Part shown: positions 33,209 through 41,696 of the stretch, one piece after another
Layout of the letters: each line of letters opens with the position of its first letter
Numbering within the stretch: position 1 is the first letter of the stretch
Assembly (NCBI GenBank): GCA_030018005.1
Contig: JASEGT010000003.1
Location: 1-63,865 of the forward strand
DNA from: Actinomycetota bacterium
GTDB taxonomy: Bacteria > Actinomycetota > Aquicultoria > Aquicultorales > Aquicultoraceae
Direction of reading: 5' to 3'
DNA: 63,865 nucleotides
The notes under the pieces: generated by a model
Databases searched by the model: none
Told to the model about the DNA's origin: nothing
Seen by the model: the letters and a program-made list of their open reading frames with translations, nothing else
Program-made: the position numbers and the translations under genes

Positions 33209-34672
33209 TTGAAAACAGTGGCCATAATCGGAGGCGGAATAACCGGTCTTTCGGCGGCCTTGGCGCTCGAGAACGCGCGGAAAGCAGGCGCCGAAGTAGA
33301 TTATATCGTCCTCGAGAAGAGTCTTAGGCTCGGCGGCAAAATCCGCACCGAGCGGACGAAAGAAGGCTTTATAGTCGAAGGCGGCCCCGATTGCTTTGTC
33401 TCGACCAAACCATGGGTCTTCGAACTTTGCCGGAAACTCGATTGCGAAGATACTCTCATCGGCAGCAACGATGAGCTTAAGAAGACCTTCATTCTCGTAA
33501 AGAACAAGATGCGCGAGATGCCCGACGGCATAATGATCATGGTCCCGACAAAAATAATGCCCTTTTTGACGACCGACCTGTTCTCTTGGCCCGGCAAAAT
33601 CCGCATGGCCATGGACTGGTTTATCCCGAAGAAAAAAGAGGCGGGGGATGAGACTCTGGCGAGCTTCGTAGATCGTCGTCTCGGACGCGAAGCGCTCGAC
33701 AGAATAGCCGAGCCGCTGGTAGCCGGGATACATGCCGGGGATCCCGAGACCATGAGCCTGGCCGCGACCTTTCCCAATCTCCTCGATATGGAGCAAAAAT
33801 ACGGCAGCCTTATCAAAGGCATGCTGGCCGCGATGAAAGCGCGCCAGGGAGGTGCACCGCACGGAGCCGCCGCAGCGAAACCGAAAGGGCCACAGCGGAC
33901 GTTTTTCATGTCGTTCAAACGGGGCATGCTCGATCTTATCGAGGAAGTCCTAAGCGCGCTCGATAAAGAAAAAATCATGCTCGAAGCCTCAGTGGACCGC
34001 GTGACACAGGCCAAGCAGATAGAAGGGAGCATGCAATATCGATTGCATTTAGAATCCGGGTCGACAATCGATGTCGACGCCGTCATCATAACGTCTCCGT
34101 CTAACATTGCTGCGGACATCATCGACGAGCTGGATGACTCGCTCGCCACCGCTCTACGCGAAATTCCGATGGTATCGTCAGCCACCGTCTCGCTCGCGTT
34201 CCGCAGAAAGGACGTCAAGCACGACTTCAAGGGCTTCGGGTTTATCGTGCCTATGGCCGAGGGCCGTAAAATCATGGCCTGTACGTGGAGTTCGAGCAAA
34301 TGGAGCGGGCGGGTGCCGAACGAAGAGCATGTTCTGGTGCGCGCTTTTGTCGGCGGCGCGCGCAACCAGCATCTCGCCACCGTCCCGGATGACGAGATGC
34401 TGGCCATGGTCAAGTCCGAATTAAAGGATTTGATGGGAATAGATGCCGAGCCGGTCGATACGTGGATATTCAGGTGGCCGGGCGGTATGCCGCAATACAC
34501 CATGGGCCATCTCGACAGGGTCGCCAAAATCGACGAGCTTGTCGCCAAACACCCCGGTTTATATGTCGCGGGCGGTTCATATCGCGGCGTCGGTGTGCCT
34601 GATTGTATAAACTCGGGTACCAAAGCCTCGGAAGCCGCCATGGAATATATATCAAGTAGCGGTTCCCGATAG
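33209..34672 (+). CDS. hemY: Coproporphyrinogen/protoporphyrinogen III oxidase (HemY-type, FAD)
   Basis: About 487 residues. FAD Rossmann motif VAIIGGGITGLSAALALENA, then EKSLRLGGKIRTERTKEGFIVEGGPDCF, both classical for HemY/CgoX. The C-terminal FAD segment is GLYVAGGSYRGVGVPDCINSG. TTG 33209 chosen; GTG 33200 in frame is possible. It oxidises coproporphyrinogen III (or protoporphyrinogen IX). HemY usually uses O2, which is odd in an anaerobe; other acceptors are possible. About 30 bp after hemH; third gene of the haem cluster. Confidence 0.92.
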   Translation: MKTVAIIGGGITGLSAALALENARKAGAEVDYIVLEKSLRLGGKIRTERTKEGFIVEGGPDCFVSTKPWVFELCRKLDCEDTLIGSNDELKKTFILVKNKMREMPDGIMIMVPTKIMPFLTTDLFSWPGKIRMAMDWFIPKKKEAGDETLASFVDRRLGREALDRIAEPLVAGIHAGDPETMSLAATFPNLLDMEQKYGSLIKGMLAAMKARQGGAPHGAAAAKPKGPQRTFFMSFKRGMLDLIEEVLSALDKEKIMLEASVDRVTQAKQIEGSMQYRLHLESGSTIDVDAVIITSPSNIAADIIDELDDSLATALREIPMVSSATVSLAFRRKDVKHDFKGFGFIVPMAEGRKIMACTWSSSKWSGRVPNEEHVLVRAFVGGARNQHLATVPDDEMLAMVKSELKDLMGIDAEPVDTWIFRWPGGMPQYTMGHLDRVAKIDELVAKHPGLYVAGGSYRGVGVPDCINSGTKASEAAMEYISSSGSR

Positions 34673-34838
34673 CATTTCGCGTTTACAGGGAGTTCCCGCA
34701 GTGCTAGAAGTGTAATATAATAATCTCATCAGACGATTTCTTTGCCGGCCAATTCCATGTTATTATGTTAATTATTATGTCAGGCATTTTGCTCGGCTTT
34801 CCGATGTTCGTTTCAATACTGGGGAAGGTTGGCGTCTG

Positions 34839-37700
34839 ATGAAGACAGCAGACTCGAATGGCGCGGCGACTAAAGATAAGTTTATCAGAGGCAAAATCTT
34901 GCCTATCGTTGCCGCCGTAACCGTTCTTGTGGGGCTCTACGCATCGAGCTTCTACAGCTACCTTCTCTTTCACAGCCTGGCCGAGCTGTTCAGCGTTGTA
35001 ATAGCGGCGGGCATATTCATGGTTGCCTGGAATTCCCGCAAATTCATAGAAAACGACTGCCTGCTTCTTCTAGGTATCGCGTATCTATTCGTCGGCGGTC
35101 TTGATCTAATCCATATGCTCGCATACAAGGGGATGAACATCTTCCCGGGTTACGACGCGAACCTGCCAACGCAGCTCTGGATATTAGCGCGGTATATGCA
35201 GAGTTTCTCGCTCCTTCTGGCACCGGCCTTTCTCACCCGGAAACTTAACTACCGTATAGCAGTAATCGCTTACGCGGGAGTATCCGTTCTCGCGCTGCTC
35301 GCGATTTTCGTGTGGGGCGTATTTCCAGATGCGTTTGTCGAAGGCGTCGGTCTGACGGCATTTAAAGTCGCGAGTGAGTACATCATCTCAACGATATTGC
35401 TCGCCTCGCTCTATCTGATTTACAAACGCAGGGAGTATTTTGACGCCGGGGTTTTGCGTCTGCTTGCCGCATCGATTCTCGTCACCGTCGCGTCCGAGAT
35501 GGCGTTTACCCTCTACATCGACCCCTACGGTTTCTCGAATCTGGCCGGGCATTTCCTTAAGATAGTCGCGTTTTACTTCGTTTACAGAGCGCTCATCGAG
35601 ACCGGTCTAGCGCGTCCGTACGGCCTTCTGTTCAGGAATCTCAAGCTGAGCGAAGAGGCTTTGCGCGAGAGCGAAGACAAATATCGCAATCTCTTCACCA
35701 GCATGAACGAGGGGGCTATCCTCCACGAGATCATCTACGATGAAGATGGCCGCGCCGTCGATTATCTTATCAAAGACGTCAATCCAAGGTTCGAATCTAT
35801 CTTGGGAATAAAGCCGGCGGATGCCGAGGGCAAGAGGGCGACCGTGCTGTATGGCACCGATAAGGCGCCATATCTGGATGTCTATACGAAGGTCGCCGAG
35901 ACTGGGGAGCCGGTCCAATTCGAGACCTACTTCCCACCGATGGAAAAGTACTTCAGCATATCGGTCTTTTCACCGACTCCCGGCCAATTCGCGACCATCT
36001 TTACGGATATTACGACGCGCAAGCGCTCAGAAGAGGAGATACACCTGTTGACGAACAGGATGCGCTTGCTGCTCGAGTCGACAGATGAGGGTATTTATGG
36101 CATCGACCTCGAAGGTAGCTGCACGTTCTGCAATCTTGCGGCGGCGGAGATGCTCGGCTATAAGCCCGAAGAAGTTCTGGGCGAGAAGATGCACGAGCTT
36201 ATGCACCACAGCAAGAGCGATGGCTCCCCGTACCCGGTCGAGGAATGTCCTGTGTATAACGCGGCGCACACCGGGCACGGCGCGCGCGTCGATGACGAGG
36301 TCTTCTGGCGAAAAGATGGTAGCGCGTTTTCCATCGAGTACTCCTCGTACCCGATTTTCGAGGACACCGCTATCAGCGGTGCAGTTGTCACGTTTGTCGA
36401 TATCACCGAGCGTAAGCAAGCACAAGAGTTGAGTGATGCTCTCAACAACATCAATGCGGCAATCAACTCGACGCTCGATTTTGACGAGATCATGGAGCGC
36501 GTTGTCGTAGAATCGGCGAAAGCGGTCGGCGCGGAGACGGCCGCGGTCGCTCTGCGCGAAGACGACGACTGGGTGGTCAGGTATGTCTTTGGATTTGAGC
36601 CCGAGCTGGTGGGGACGCGACTTACCGATGAAGATAATCCGCATGCCATGCTTGCGGTGAACCGGCGGGCGCCGGTCGCCATTGACGATGCGTACAATGA
36701 TGAGCGTGTGAACCGGAGAGTGATGGAGAACTTTAAGATTCGCTCCGTTTTGGTATCCCCGCTTGTAATAAGAGAAGAGGTGATCGGAGTCCTGTTTTTC
36801 AATTATCATTCAACGGCCGTCCATTTTTCTGAGGCTCAGGTCGATTTCGCGAACAAGCTTTCGGCCTCGGTCTTGCTTGCCCTGGAGAACGCGCGCCTGT
36901 ATGAAACTGAGCGTAAAATCGCCGACACACTACAGACCGCCATATTGACCGTCCCCAGGCAGGTTGCGGGCGTTGATTTCGGGTATATGTATCGCTCCGC
37001 TACGGAAATAGCCAGAATAGGCGGGGATTTTTACGATATCTTCGAACTCGACGAGCCGCTTATCGGGTTTGTCATCGGCGATGTATCGGGTAAAGGTCTC
37101 GGGGCTGCGACGACCACATCTATAGTCAAAAGCACAATCCGAGCTTTTGCCTATCGCGACTTTGACCCGCGGCAGGTGCTGACAAAGACGAACCAAGCTA
37201 TCGAGCGACAGATGAAAGAGGGACAATTTGTGACCGCGGTCTACGGAGTAATAAATACCTCAACCGGTGAGGTCGCTATGGCGAGCGCCGGCCATCCGGA
37301 CCCGTTTGTATGTACCTCACGCGGGTGTTTCAAAGCAACCGCGAGAAGAAATCCGCCGCTCGGCGTTTTTCCAAACGTTCAATATTCGGAGTTTACAGCG
37401 AAACTGTGTCTCGGAGACACGCTAGTGCTATATACCGACGGGCTACTAGAGGCGCGTCACGGGGGCGAGTTCTTCGGCGACGAGCGGGTAGGAATGGTGC
37501 TTGATGCAGTTCATGCGTCGCCGACCAGAGATATGGTCGAAGCGTTGCTGGCCGCCGCATCGGAGTTTTCGATGCATAAACTGACCGATGACATCGCCGT
37601 CGTCGCCATCCGTTATACAAGAAGTGATATCTGCAACGATAGCGGGGCCGACACGGTCGCAAGTGAGGCCGAAAATACAGCAAACCATCCGGTCTCCTGA
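34839..37700 (+). CDS. MASE3-PAS-PAS-GAF-PP2C (RsbU/SpoIIE-type) sensor phosphatase
   Basis: 953 residues. Residues about 20-260: seven hydrophobic segments with LLGIAYLFVGGLDLIHMLAYKGMNIF-like MASE3 features. About 280-400: PAS domain (ESEDKYRNLFTSMNEGAI). About 405-530: second PAS (LLLESTDEGIYGIDLEGSCT, ending VVTFVDITERKQ). About 545-690: GAF. About 705-930: PP2C phosphatase with IGGDFYDIFELDEPLIGFVIGDVSGKGLGAA (metal Asp), ASAGHPDP and TLVLYTDGLLEAR. It would dephosphorylate a phospho-STAS anti-anti-sigma factor in response to a membrane signal; a STAS/anti-sigma pair is at 58.9 kb. The start codon context is weak. Confidence 0.9.
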   Translation: MKTADSNGAATKDKFIRGKILPIVAAVTVLVGLYASSFYSYLLFHSLAELFSVVIAAGIFMVAWNSRKFIENDCLLLLGIAYLFVGGLDLIHMLAYKGMNIFPGYDANLPTQLWILARYMQSFSLLLAPAFLTRKLNYRIAVIAYAGVSVLALLAIFVWGVFPDAFVEGVGLTAFKVASEYIISTILLASLYLIYKRREYFDAGVLRLLAASILVTVASEMAFTLYIDPYGFSNLAGHFLKIVAFYFVYRALIETGLARPYGLLFRNLKLSEEALRESEDKYRNLFTSMNEGAILHEIIYDEDGRAVDYLIKDVNPRFESILGIKPADAEGKRATVLYGTDKAPYLDVYTKVAETGEPVQFETYFPPMEKYFSISVFSPTPGQFATIFTDITTRKRSEEEIHLLTNRMRLLLESTDEGIYGIDLEGSCTFCNLAAAEMLGYKPEEVLGEKMHELMHHSKSDGSPYPVEECPVYNAAHTGHGARVDDEVFWRKDGSAFSIEYSSYPIFEDTAISGAVVTFVDITERKQAQELSDALNNINAAINSTLDFDEIMERVVVESAKAVGAETAAVALREDDDWVVRYVFGFEPELVGTRLTDEDNPHAMLAVNRRAPVAIDDAYNDERVNRRVMENFKIRSVLVSPLVIREEVIGVLFFNYHSTAVHFSEAQVDFANKLSASVLLALENARLYETERKIADTLQTAILTVPRQVAGVDFGYMYRSATEIARIGGDFYDIFELDEPLIGFVIGDVSGKGLGAATTTSIVKSTIRAFAYRDFDPRQVLTKTNQAIERQMKEGQFVTAVYGVINTSTGEVAMASAGHPDPFVCTSRGCFKATARRNPPLGVFPNVQYSEFTAKLCLGDTLVLYTDGLLEARHGGEFFGDERVGMVLDAVHASPTRDMVEALLAAASEFSMHKLTDDIAVVAIRYTRSDICNDSGADTVASEAENTANHPVS

Positions 37701-37714
37701 AGACTAACGCCGTT

Positions 37715-38014
37715 ATGGAAGATATCAAGCAAGCGGTTAGGACGGTAGCTGCCGGCGACATATACATAGACCCCGTAATATCGGATGCGTTGCTCGATGG
37801 GAACATAGAGGAACAAGGGGTAAGGCTCTCTAACCGGCAACTGCAGATCTTGAAGATGATATGCGAGGGGTTTACAAATAAGCGTATCTCTTTTGAGCTC
37901 GGCATCAGTGAAGATACCGTCAAGACGCATGTCCGCAGCATTCTCAAAAAGCTGGGCGCAGCCGATAGGGCGCAGGCAGTCTCAAAAGCCTACGAGAGCG
38001 CAATACTAAAGTAA
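37715..38014 (+). CDS. LuxR/NarL-type HTH protein lacking the receiver domain
   Basis: 99 residues. The N-terminus, MEDIKQAVRTVAAGDIYIDPVISDALL, looks like the linker that follows a response-regulator receiver. The rest is a complete LuxR HTH: LSNRQLQILKMICEGFTNKRI, SEDTVKTHVRSILKKLGAADRAQAV. The receiver domain is absent because the upstream sequence belongs to the phosphatase gene that stops 14 bp earlier. It may be a truncated response regulator or a small GerE-like regulator. No strong ribosome binding site was found. Confidence 0.75.
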   Translation: MEDIKQAVRTVAAGDIYIDPVISDALLDGNIEEQGVRLSNRQLQILKMICEGFTNKRISFELGISEDTVKTHVRSILKKLGAADRAQAVSKAYESAILK

Positions 38015-38115
38015 CGCAAGGCAAACCCTCGTCAACCCTCGATCACCTGTTGATTGGCTAAAGTATCCTCAGATGTGGACAGGCAATCATCCCAACTCCG
38101 ACAAAAAGAATGTTC

Positions 38116-38144
38116 TTGACAGCATACCATGCGGGGTATAGTAT
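38116..38144 (+). promoter_or_regulatory. Promoter with ATACC-N6-GGTAT palindrome
   Basis: TTGACA (38116-38121) is followed by ATACCATGCGGGGTAT (38124-38139), a 5-bp inverted repeat, and a TATAGTAT -10 region. The palindrome recalls copper-type (CsoR) or ArsR-type metal operators. The ArsR-family gene starts at 38301. Confidence 0.5.
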
Positions 38145-38300
38145 TAGTTATCATGTTAGCGTGATGCGACTCAAGGTAGGCCTGGTTGTTTCTGGCCGAG
38201 TATCTGATGAAGCCGACCGCGGCCACTCCATAGCTGTGTGATCGGTAAGTGCTTTGTGTCTTATGAAGATATCGCATTGGCTCATCTGGAGGAACGTTCT

Positions 38301-38582
38301 GTGAAGCAGTTATTTAAAGCCCTTGCCAATCCCGCCAGGGTGGAGATTCTTAAATTGTTGAGTGCTGCTCAGAATGGGCAAGGTGAAAAAGTTTCTAACG
38401 GCGAGACTAGTGTGAATATGATCGTCGATAAAATACCATTGTCCCCATCGACCGTCTCTCACCATCTAAATGTTCTAAAAAAAGCCGGTGTTATCCACGC
38501 GCGGAAAGAGCGTCAGTGGATATTCTATTCCATCAACAGAGAGCCCCTCGAGAAGATGAGGGAGTTTCTGGCCAGTCTCTAG
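38301..38582 (+). CDS. ArsR-family transcriptional regulator
   Basis: 93 residues from GTG 38301, with GGAGG at 38288-38292; an earlier GTG at 38238 has no such site. VKQLFKALANPARVEILKLL, then IPLSPSTVSHHLNVLKKAGVIHARKERQWIFYSIN form the winged helix. There are no Cys in the protein, so it is not a classical thiol metal sensor; redox- or small-molecule-responsive ArsR relatives are possible. Closed by a hairpin at 38634. Confidence 0.88.
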   Translation: MKQLFKALANPARVEILKLLSAAQNGQGEKVSNGETSVNMIVDKIPLSPSTVSHHLNVLKKAGVIHARKERQWIFYSINREPLEKMREFLASL

Positions 38583-38633
38583 CCACATGGCATAGCTCTT
38601 ACCGTTAGCCTGTCTTATCCCCGGCGAACCGGA

Positions 38634-38664
38634 ATCGCCCGCTTGACATTTATAAGCGGGCGAT
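38634..38664 (+). terminator. Terminator hairpin after the ArsR gene
   Basis: Perfect 11-bp stem ATCGCCCGCTT / AAGCGGGCGAT with a 9-nt loop, followed by TTATTG. The T-run is short, so termination strength is uncertain. Confidence 0.65.
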
Positions 38665-38677
38665 TTATTGTGACATA

Positions 38678-38693
38678 ATGAGCATATGCTCAT
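38678..38693 (+). promoter_or_regulatory. 16-bp perfect palindrome before the DUF134 gene
   Basis: ATGAGCATATGCTCAT is fully self-complementary and sits about 20 bp before the start of a helix-turn-helix DUF134 gene. Autoregulatory operator inferred. Confidence 0.55.
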
Positions 38694-38715
38694 AAAGCTT
38701 GAAAGGAACACGTTC

Positions 38716-39150
38716 ATGCCGAGGCCGGTCAAGTGTCGCCGGATAGAATCAAAACCCGATGTCGAGTTGTTTAAGCCGCGAGGCATACCGGCGTTCATGC
38801 TCGAGGAGGTCGTGCTCGGTTTCGAGGAACTCGAAGCGGTGCGCTTGAAAGACCTTGAAGGGCTAGACCAGGCATCGGCCGCAGCACGCATGGATATCTC
38901 AAGGCCGACGTTTCAGAGAATCCTGCGCTCGGCCAGGGCAAAGATCAGCGACGCCCTGGTCAATGGGAAAGCGATTCGCATTGAAGGCGGCAACTACGAG
39001 ATAACGTCGGATGTATGCAACTGTCGTGTTTGTGGGCACCTATGGCGGACAAGAGAGACCGGCGGATGCCCTGAGTGTTCCGGGAACGATATAGAGCGAA
39101 GTGTTCCAAAACGACGAGGATGCTCCGTCGAAGTGCCGGAGTGTATATAA
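38716..39150 (+). CDS. DUF134 (UPF0251) DNA-binding protein
   Basis: 144 residues from ATG 38716 with GAAAGGAA upstream. MPRPVKCRRIESKPDVELFKP-like start, VVLGFEELEAVRLKDLEGLD and the HTH SAAARMDISRPTFQRILRSAR are diagnostic of DUF134. The C-terminal CNCRVCGHLW and CPECSGNDI add a zinc-ribbon-like pair of CxxC motifs. The family is regularly linked to NifX/NifB-like iron-molybdenum cofactor proteins, as here (next gene 20 bp downstream). Confidence 0.92.
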   Translation: MPRPVKCRRIESKPDVELFKPRGIPAFMLEEVVLGFEELEAVRLKDLEGLDQASAAARMDISRPTFQRILRSARAKISDALVNGKAIRIEGGNYEITSDVCNCRVCGHLWRTRETGGCPECSGNDIERSVPKRRGCSVEVPECI

Positions 39151-39170
39151 AACCAACGGAGGTAAGCAAG

Positions 39171-39587
39171 ATGAGAATAGCAGTATCTACGGAGGATGGC
39201 TTGCAGATCTGCGGCCACCTAGGTCATGTAAGCAAGTTCTTGGTATATGAGGTGGATAACGGTTCGATTGTATCAAAAGAGATTCGCAGCGTCACACCAG
39301 TACATAGCCCGCAAGAACGTCAAAACTACGGAGAACACGATCACAACCGCGCGGATCACAATGGCGACCACCACGGAGGCCTAGTCGGGTCGATATCTGA
39401 TGTCTCGGCGGTGATAACCAACGGCGCAGGTGGCGGCATGATTGCGGCCCTGAAAGGGGCCGGGATAGACCCGGTCGTTACGTCGGAGAGCGACCCGGAT
39501 GTCGCGGTCATGGCGTATGTCGCGGGTACGCTGGCACGCTCTAGCGGCGGCTGCAAGGGATGCGGAGGCGGCCACCACAACCATTAA
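39171..39587 (+). CDS. NifX/NifB-like dinitrogenase iron-molybdenum cofactor family protein
   Basis: 138 residues from ATG 39171 with GGAGGTAAG upstream. MRIAVSTEDGLQICGHLGHVSKFLVYEV and ISDVSAVITNGAGGGMIAALKGAGI are the RNase-H-like cofactor-binding fold. A His-rich insert (HDHNRADHNGDHHGG) and a C-terminal GGCKGCGGGHHNH tail are suited to metal binding. No nitrogenase genes are present, so it more likely handles a metal or Fe-S/Mo cluster, as orange-protein relatives do. Operon with DUF134. Confidence 0.9.
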   Translation: MRIAVSTEDGLQICGHLGHVSKFLVYEVDNGSIVSKEIRSVTPVHSPQERQNYGEHDHNRADHNGDHHGGLVGSISDVSAVITNGAGGGMIAALKGAGIDPVVTSESDPDVAVMAYVAGTLARSSGGCKGCGGGHHNH

Positions 39588-39658
39588 GTCGAAAAAGCGT
39601 TATTCTAAAAGCGGTTTCTGTCGATGCATCGATAAAGGGGGATATCGGAGAACCTGCG

Positions 39659-40093
39659 ATGGCTAATGACTACACGATCAGTAATCTAAAACAAGACCTG
39701 TGGCCGGTTCTTAAACGGATGCCGGCCTACGCCCGGCTTATCAGGCTGCTCGCCTCAGACCCGCGCCTCTCCGGCAAGCAAAAGACCAAGCTTGCCGCGG
39801 GGCTGGGCTACATGGTCTCGCCCATCGACCTCGTTCCCGGTTTCATCCCGGTCCTAGGTCAGCTCGATGACGTCCTCGCGGTTCTTTTGCTGCTGCGAAA
39901 TGTCCTTCGCACATCGCCCCGTGAGATCATCGAGCCGTATCTTATCCAGACCGAGCTGACCCGCGAGTTAATAGACGAAGACATCCGCACTTCGGCGCGC
40001 GTACTAAGAGCCGCTTCTATCACATTAGCGAAGAAGACTGCCCGTGGCTTGATGAAATTTGGACGGTTTATAGCTAAGAAGCTCAGAGCGTAA
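39659..40093 (+). CDS. YkvA-like DUF1232 protein
   Basis: 144 residues from ATG 39659 (GGAGAACCTGCG upstream). Core LSGKQKTKLAAGLGYMVSPIDLVPGFIPVLGQLDDVLAVLLLL is the DUF1232 signature (SPIDLxPxFIPxxGxxDD), an amphipathic membrane-associated hairpin. The rest is basic helices. Function unknown in the family. Confidence 0.88.
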   Translation: MANDYTISNLKQDLWPVLKRMPAYARLIRLLASDPRLSGKQKTKLAAGLGYMVSPIDLVPGFIPVLGQLDDVLAVLLLLRNVLRTSPREIIEPYLIQTELTRELIDEDIRTSARVLRAASITLAKKTARGLMKFGRFIAKKLRA

Positions 40094-40400
40094 ATAACAC
40101 ATACTTCTGCAAACGATAACAATCACACATTAGATAATCTAGTGGCTTAGTTATATATTACTGACTATCTTTAAGCTCCTTCTAATTATCGACTGCGACG
40201 TAAAACCCCCTAATAATAAAGGTATATGCCAACTCCTCTCAACAACACCCGTAAGCAATTTGATCAAACCCTACTTATGAAGAACAGATTGCTTGCATTT
40301 ATAATAAGCAGATAGTATAGTATTTATAACAAACGCTAACTTATATCAGAAATCCGCAACCGTATATCATGTAATCTATGAGTGTTCAAGGAGGAAACAC
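40094..40400. other. AT-rich intergenic region
   Basis: About 300 bp, more AT-rich than surrounding genes. No gene or clear hairpin found. It ends in AAGGAGGAAAC, the ribosome binding site of the dehydratase-like gene, and presumably contains its promoter. Confidence 0.5.
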
Positions 40401-41696
40401 ATGTCTGAAGATTACCGCAAAATGTGGGAAGACCTCGGGCTCGACCTCGAAGCCCACGACCAGTTGCTCGCCGTGATACCCCAGATGTACGGGGATGTCT
40501 ACATGAGCCAGAAGAACCGCCCGGAAGGAATGTCCTATCTAGACTTTGTGATGTCAGAGATTCATGGTCTCAGGGTCAAGGAACTTCTTGACCTCAAGGC
40601 CGCCGGCGGCAAAGTCGTCGGGGCGTTCTGCCTCTATGTGCCGGAAGAGGTCGTCCTCGCCGGCGGCGCGGCCTGTGTCGGCATTTGCGGCGGCGCCGAC
40701 TGGGGTGCGGCGGAAGCCGAGAAGGTGCTGCCCAGAAACTTGTGCCCGCTCATCAAGTCGTTTATGGGCTTTAAGCTGACCAAGGTCTGCCCTTATTTCG
40801 AGTCGAGCGACATGATAGTCGGCGAGACCACCTGCGATGGTAAAAAGAAGACCTACGAGGTTCTCGGCGAGTATACCAATGTCCACGTTATGCATACACC
40901 GCAGACGAAAGACGAGTCGAGCAGCAAGCTCTGGCTCGAAGAGGTTAAGAAATTCAAAGAGACGATGGAAGAGCTTACCGGAAATACCATCGATGCGGCG
41001 GCGCTCGCGCAGGGTGTCGCAACCGTAAACGCGAAGCGGGCCGCACTCAGGCGTATGAATGAGGCACGCAAAGCGAGTCCGGTTCCCATCAGCGGCAAAG
41101 ACGCGCTCCTTATCGAGCAGGTCGCTTTCTACGACGACCCGGTGCGTTTCACCCAGATGATAAACAAGGTAAGTGACGAACTCGAGCAGCGAATCGCCGA
41201 TGGTACCGGTGTGGCCCCGGCGGATGCGCCGCGCATCCTTATATCGGGTTGCCCCATGGCCATCCCGAACTGGAAAATGCACCACATCGTCGAGTCGACC
41301 GGCGCCGTCATCGTTGGCGAGGAGGCCTGTATCGGCCATCGCTACTTCAGGGACATGGTCGACGAGAGCCCGAGCGACCTCGAGGGTGAACTCACGGCAG
41401 TCGCCGACCGCTACATGAAGCTCGACTGCGCGTGCTTCACGCCGAACAAGGAGCGTCTCGAAAACATCATGCAGCTTGTCAAAGACTACAACGTTGACGG
41501 CGTCATCCACTATGCGCTCCAGTTTTGCGACCCGTTCACTGTGGAGTATAATAGCGTTGAGAGGACTCTCAAGGAAGCAGGCGTGCCGGTTTTAAAGATA
41601 GAGACCGACTACAGCATGGAGGATGCCGGCCAACTCTCGACGAGAGTCGAGGCGTTCATGGAGCAAATCAAAGAGATGCAAGGAGCGATTGTTTAA
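40401..41696 (+). CDS. 2-hydroxyacyl-CoA dehydratase/benzoyl-CoA reductase-type protein (YjiM-like; candidate double-cubane cluster protein)
   Basis: 431 residues, single-chain HgdB/BcrC-family fold. Cys-containing blocks: GAFCLYVPEEVVLAGGAACVGICGG, RNLCPLIKS, KVCPYFESSD, ETTCDGKKK, ISGCPMAIP, GEEACIGHR, DCACFTP and LQFCDPFT. Such single-subunit members paired with one ATPase (E. coli YjiM/YjiL, Carboxydothermus DCCP) carry a double-cubane [8Fe-9S] cluster and perform ATP-driven low-potential reductions. Neighbouring acyl-CoA genes that would suggest a dehydratase substrate are absent, so the double-cubane role is favoured. GGAGG precedes the ATG; TAA abuts the GTG of the ATPase. Confidence 0.85.
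   Translation: MSEDYRKMWEDLGLDLEAHDQLLAVIPQMYGDVYMSQKNRPEGMSYLDFVMSEIHGLRVKELLDLKAAGGKVVGAFCLYVPEEVVLAGGAACVGICGGADWGAAEAEKVLPRNLCPLIKSFMGFKLTKVCPYFESSDMIVGETTCDGKKKTYEVLGEYTNVHVMHTPQTKDESSSKLWLEEVKKFKETMEELTGNTIDAAALAQGVATVNAKRAALRRMNEARKASPVPISGKDALLIEQVAFYDDPVRFTQMINKVSDELEQRIADGTGVAPADAPRILISGCPMAIPNWKMHHIVESTGAVIVGEEACIGHRYFRDMVDESPSDLEGELTAVADRYMKLDCACFTPNKERLENIMQLVKDYNVDGVIHYALQFCDPFTVEYNSVERTLKEAGVPVLKIETDYSMEDAGQLSTRVEAFMEQIKEMQGAIV

Noticed and set aside
33301-34641. 446-codon minus-strand frame opposite hemY
   Set aside because: Shadow frame with Ser/Arg-rich low-complexity content; hemY on the other strand is unambiguous.
40554-41510. 318-codon minus-strand frame opposite the dehydratase-like gene
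   Set aside because: Antisense shadow with no start signals; the plus-strand gene has conserved Cys motifs and a strong ribosome binding site.
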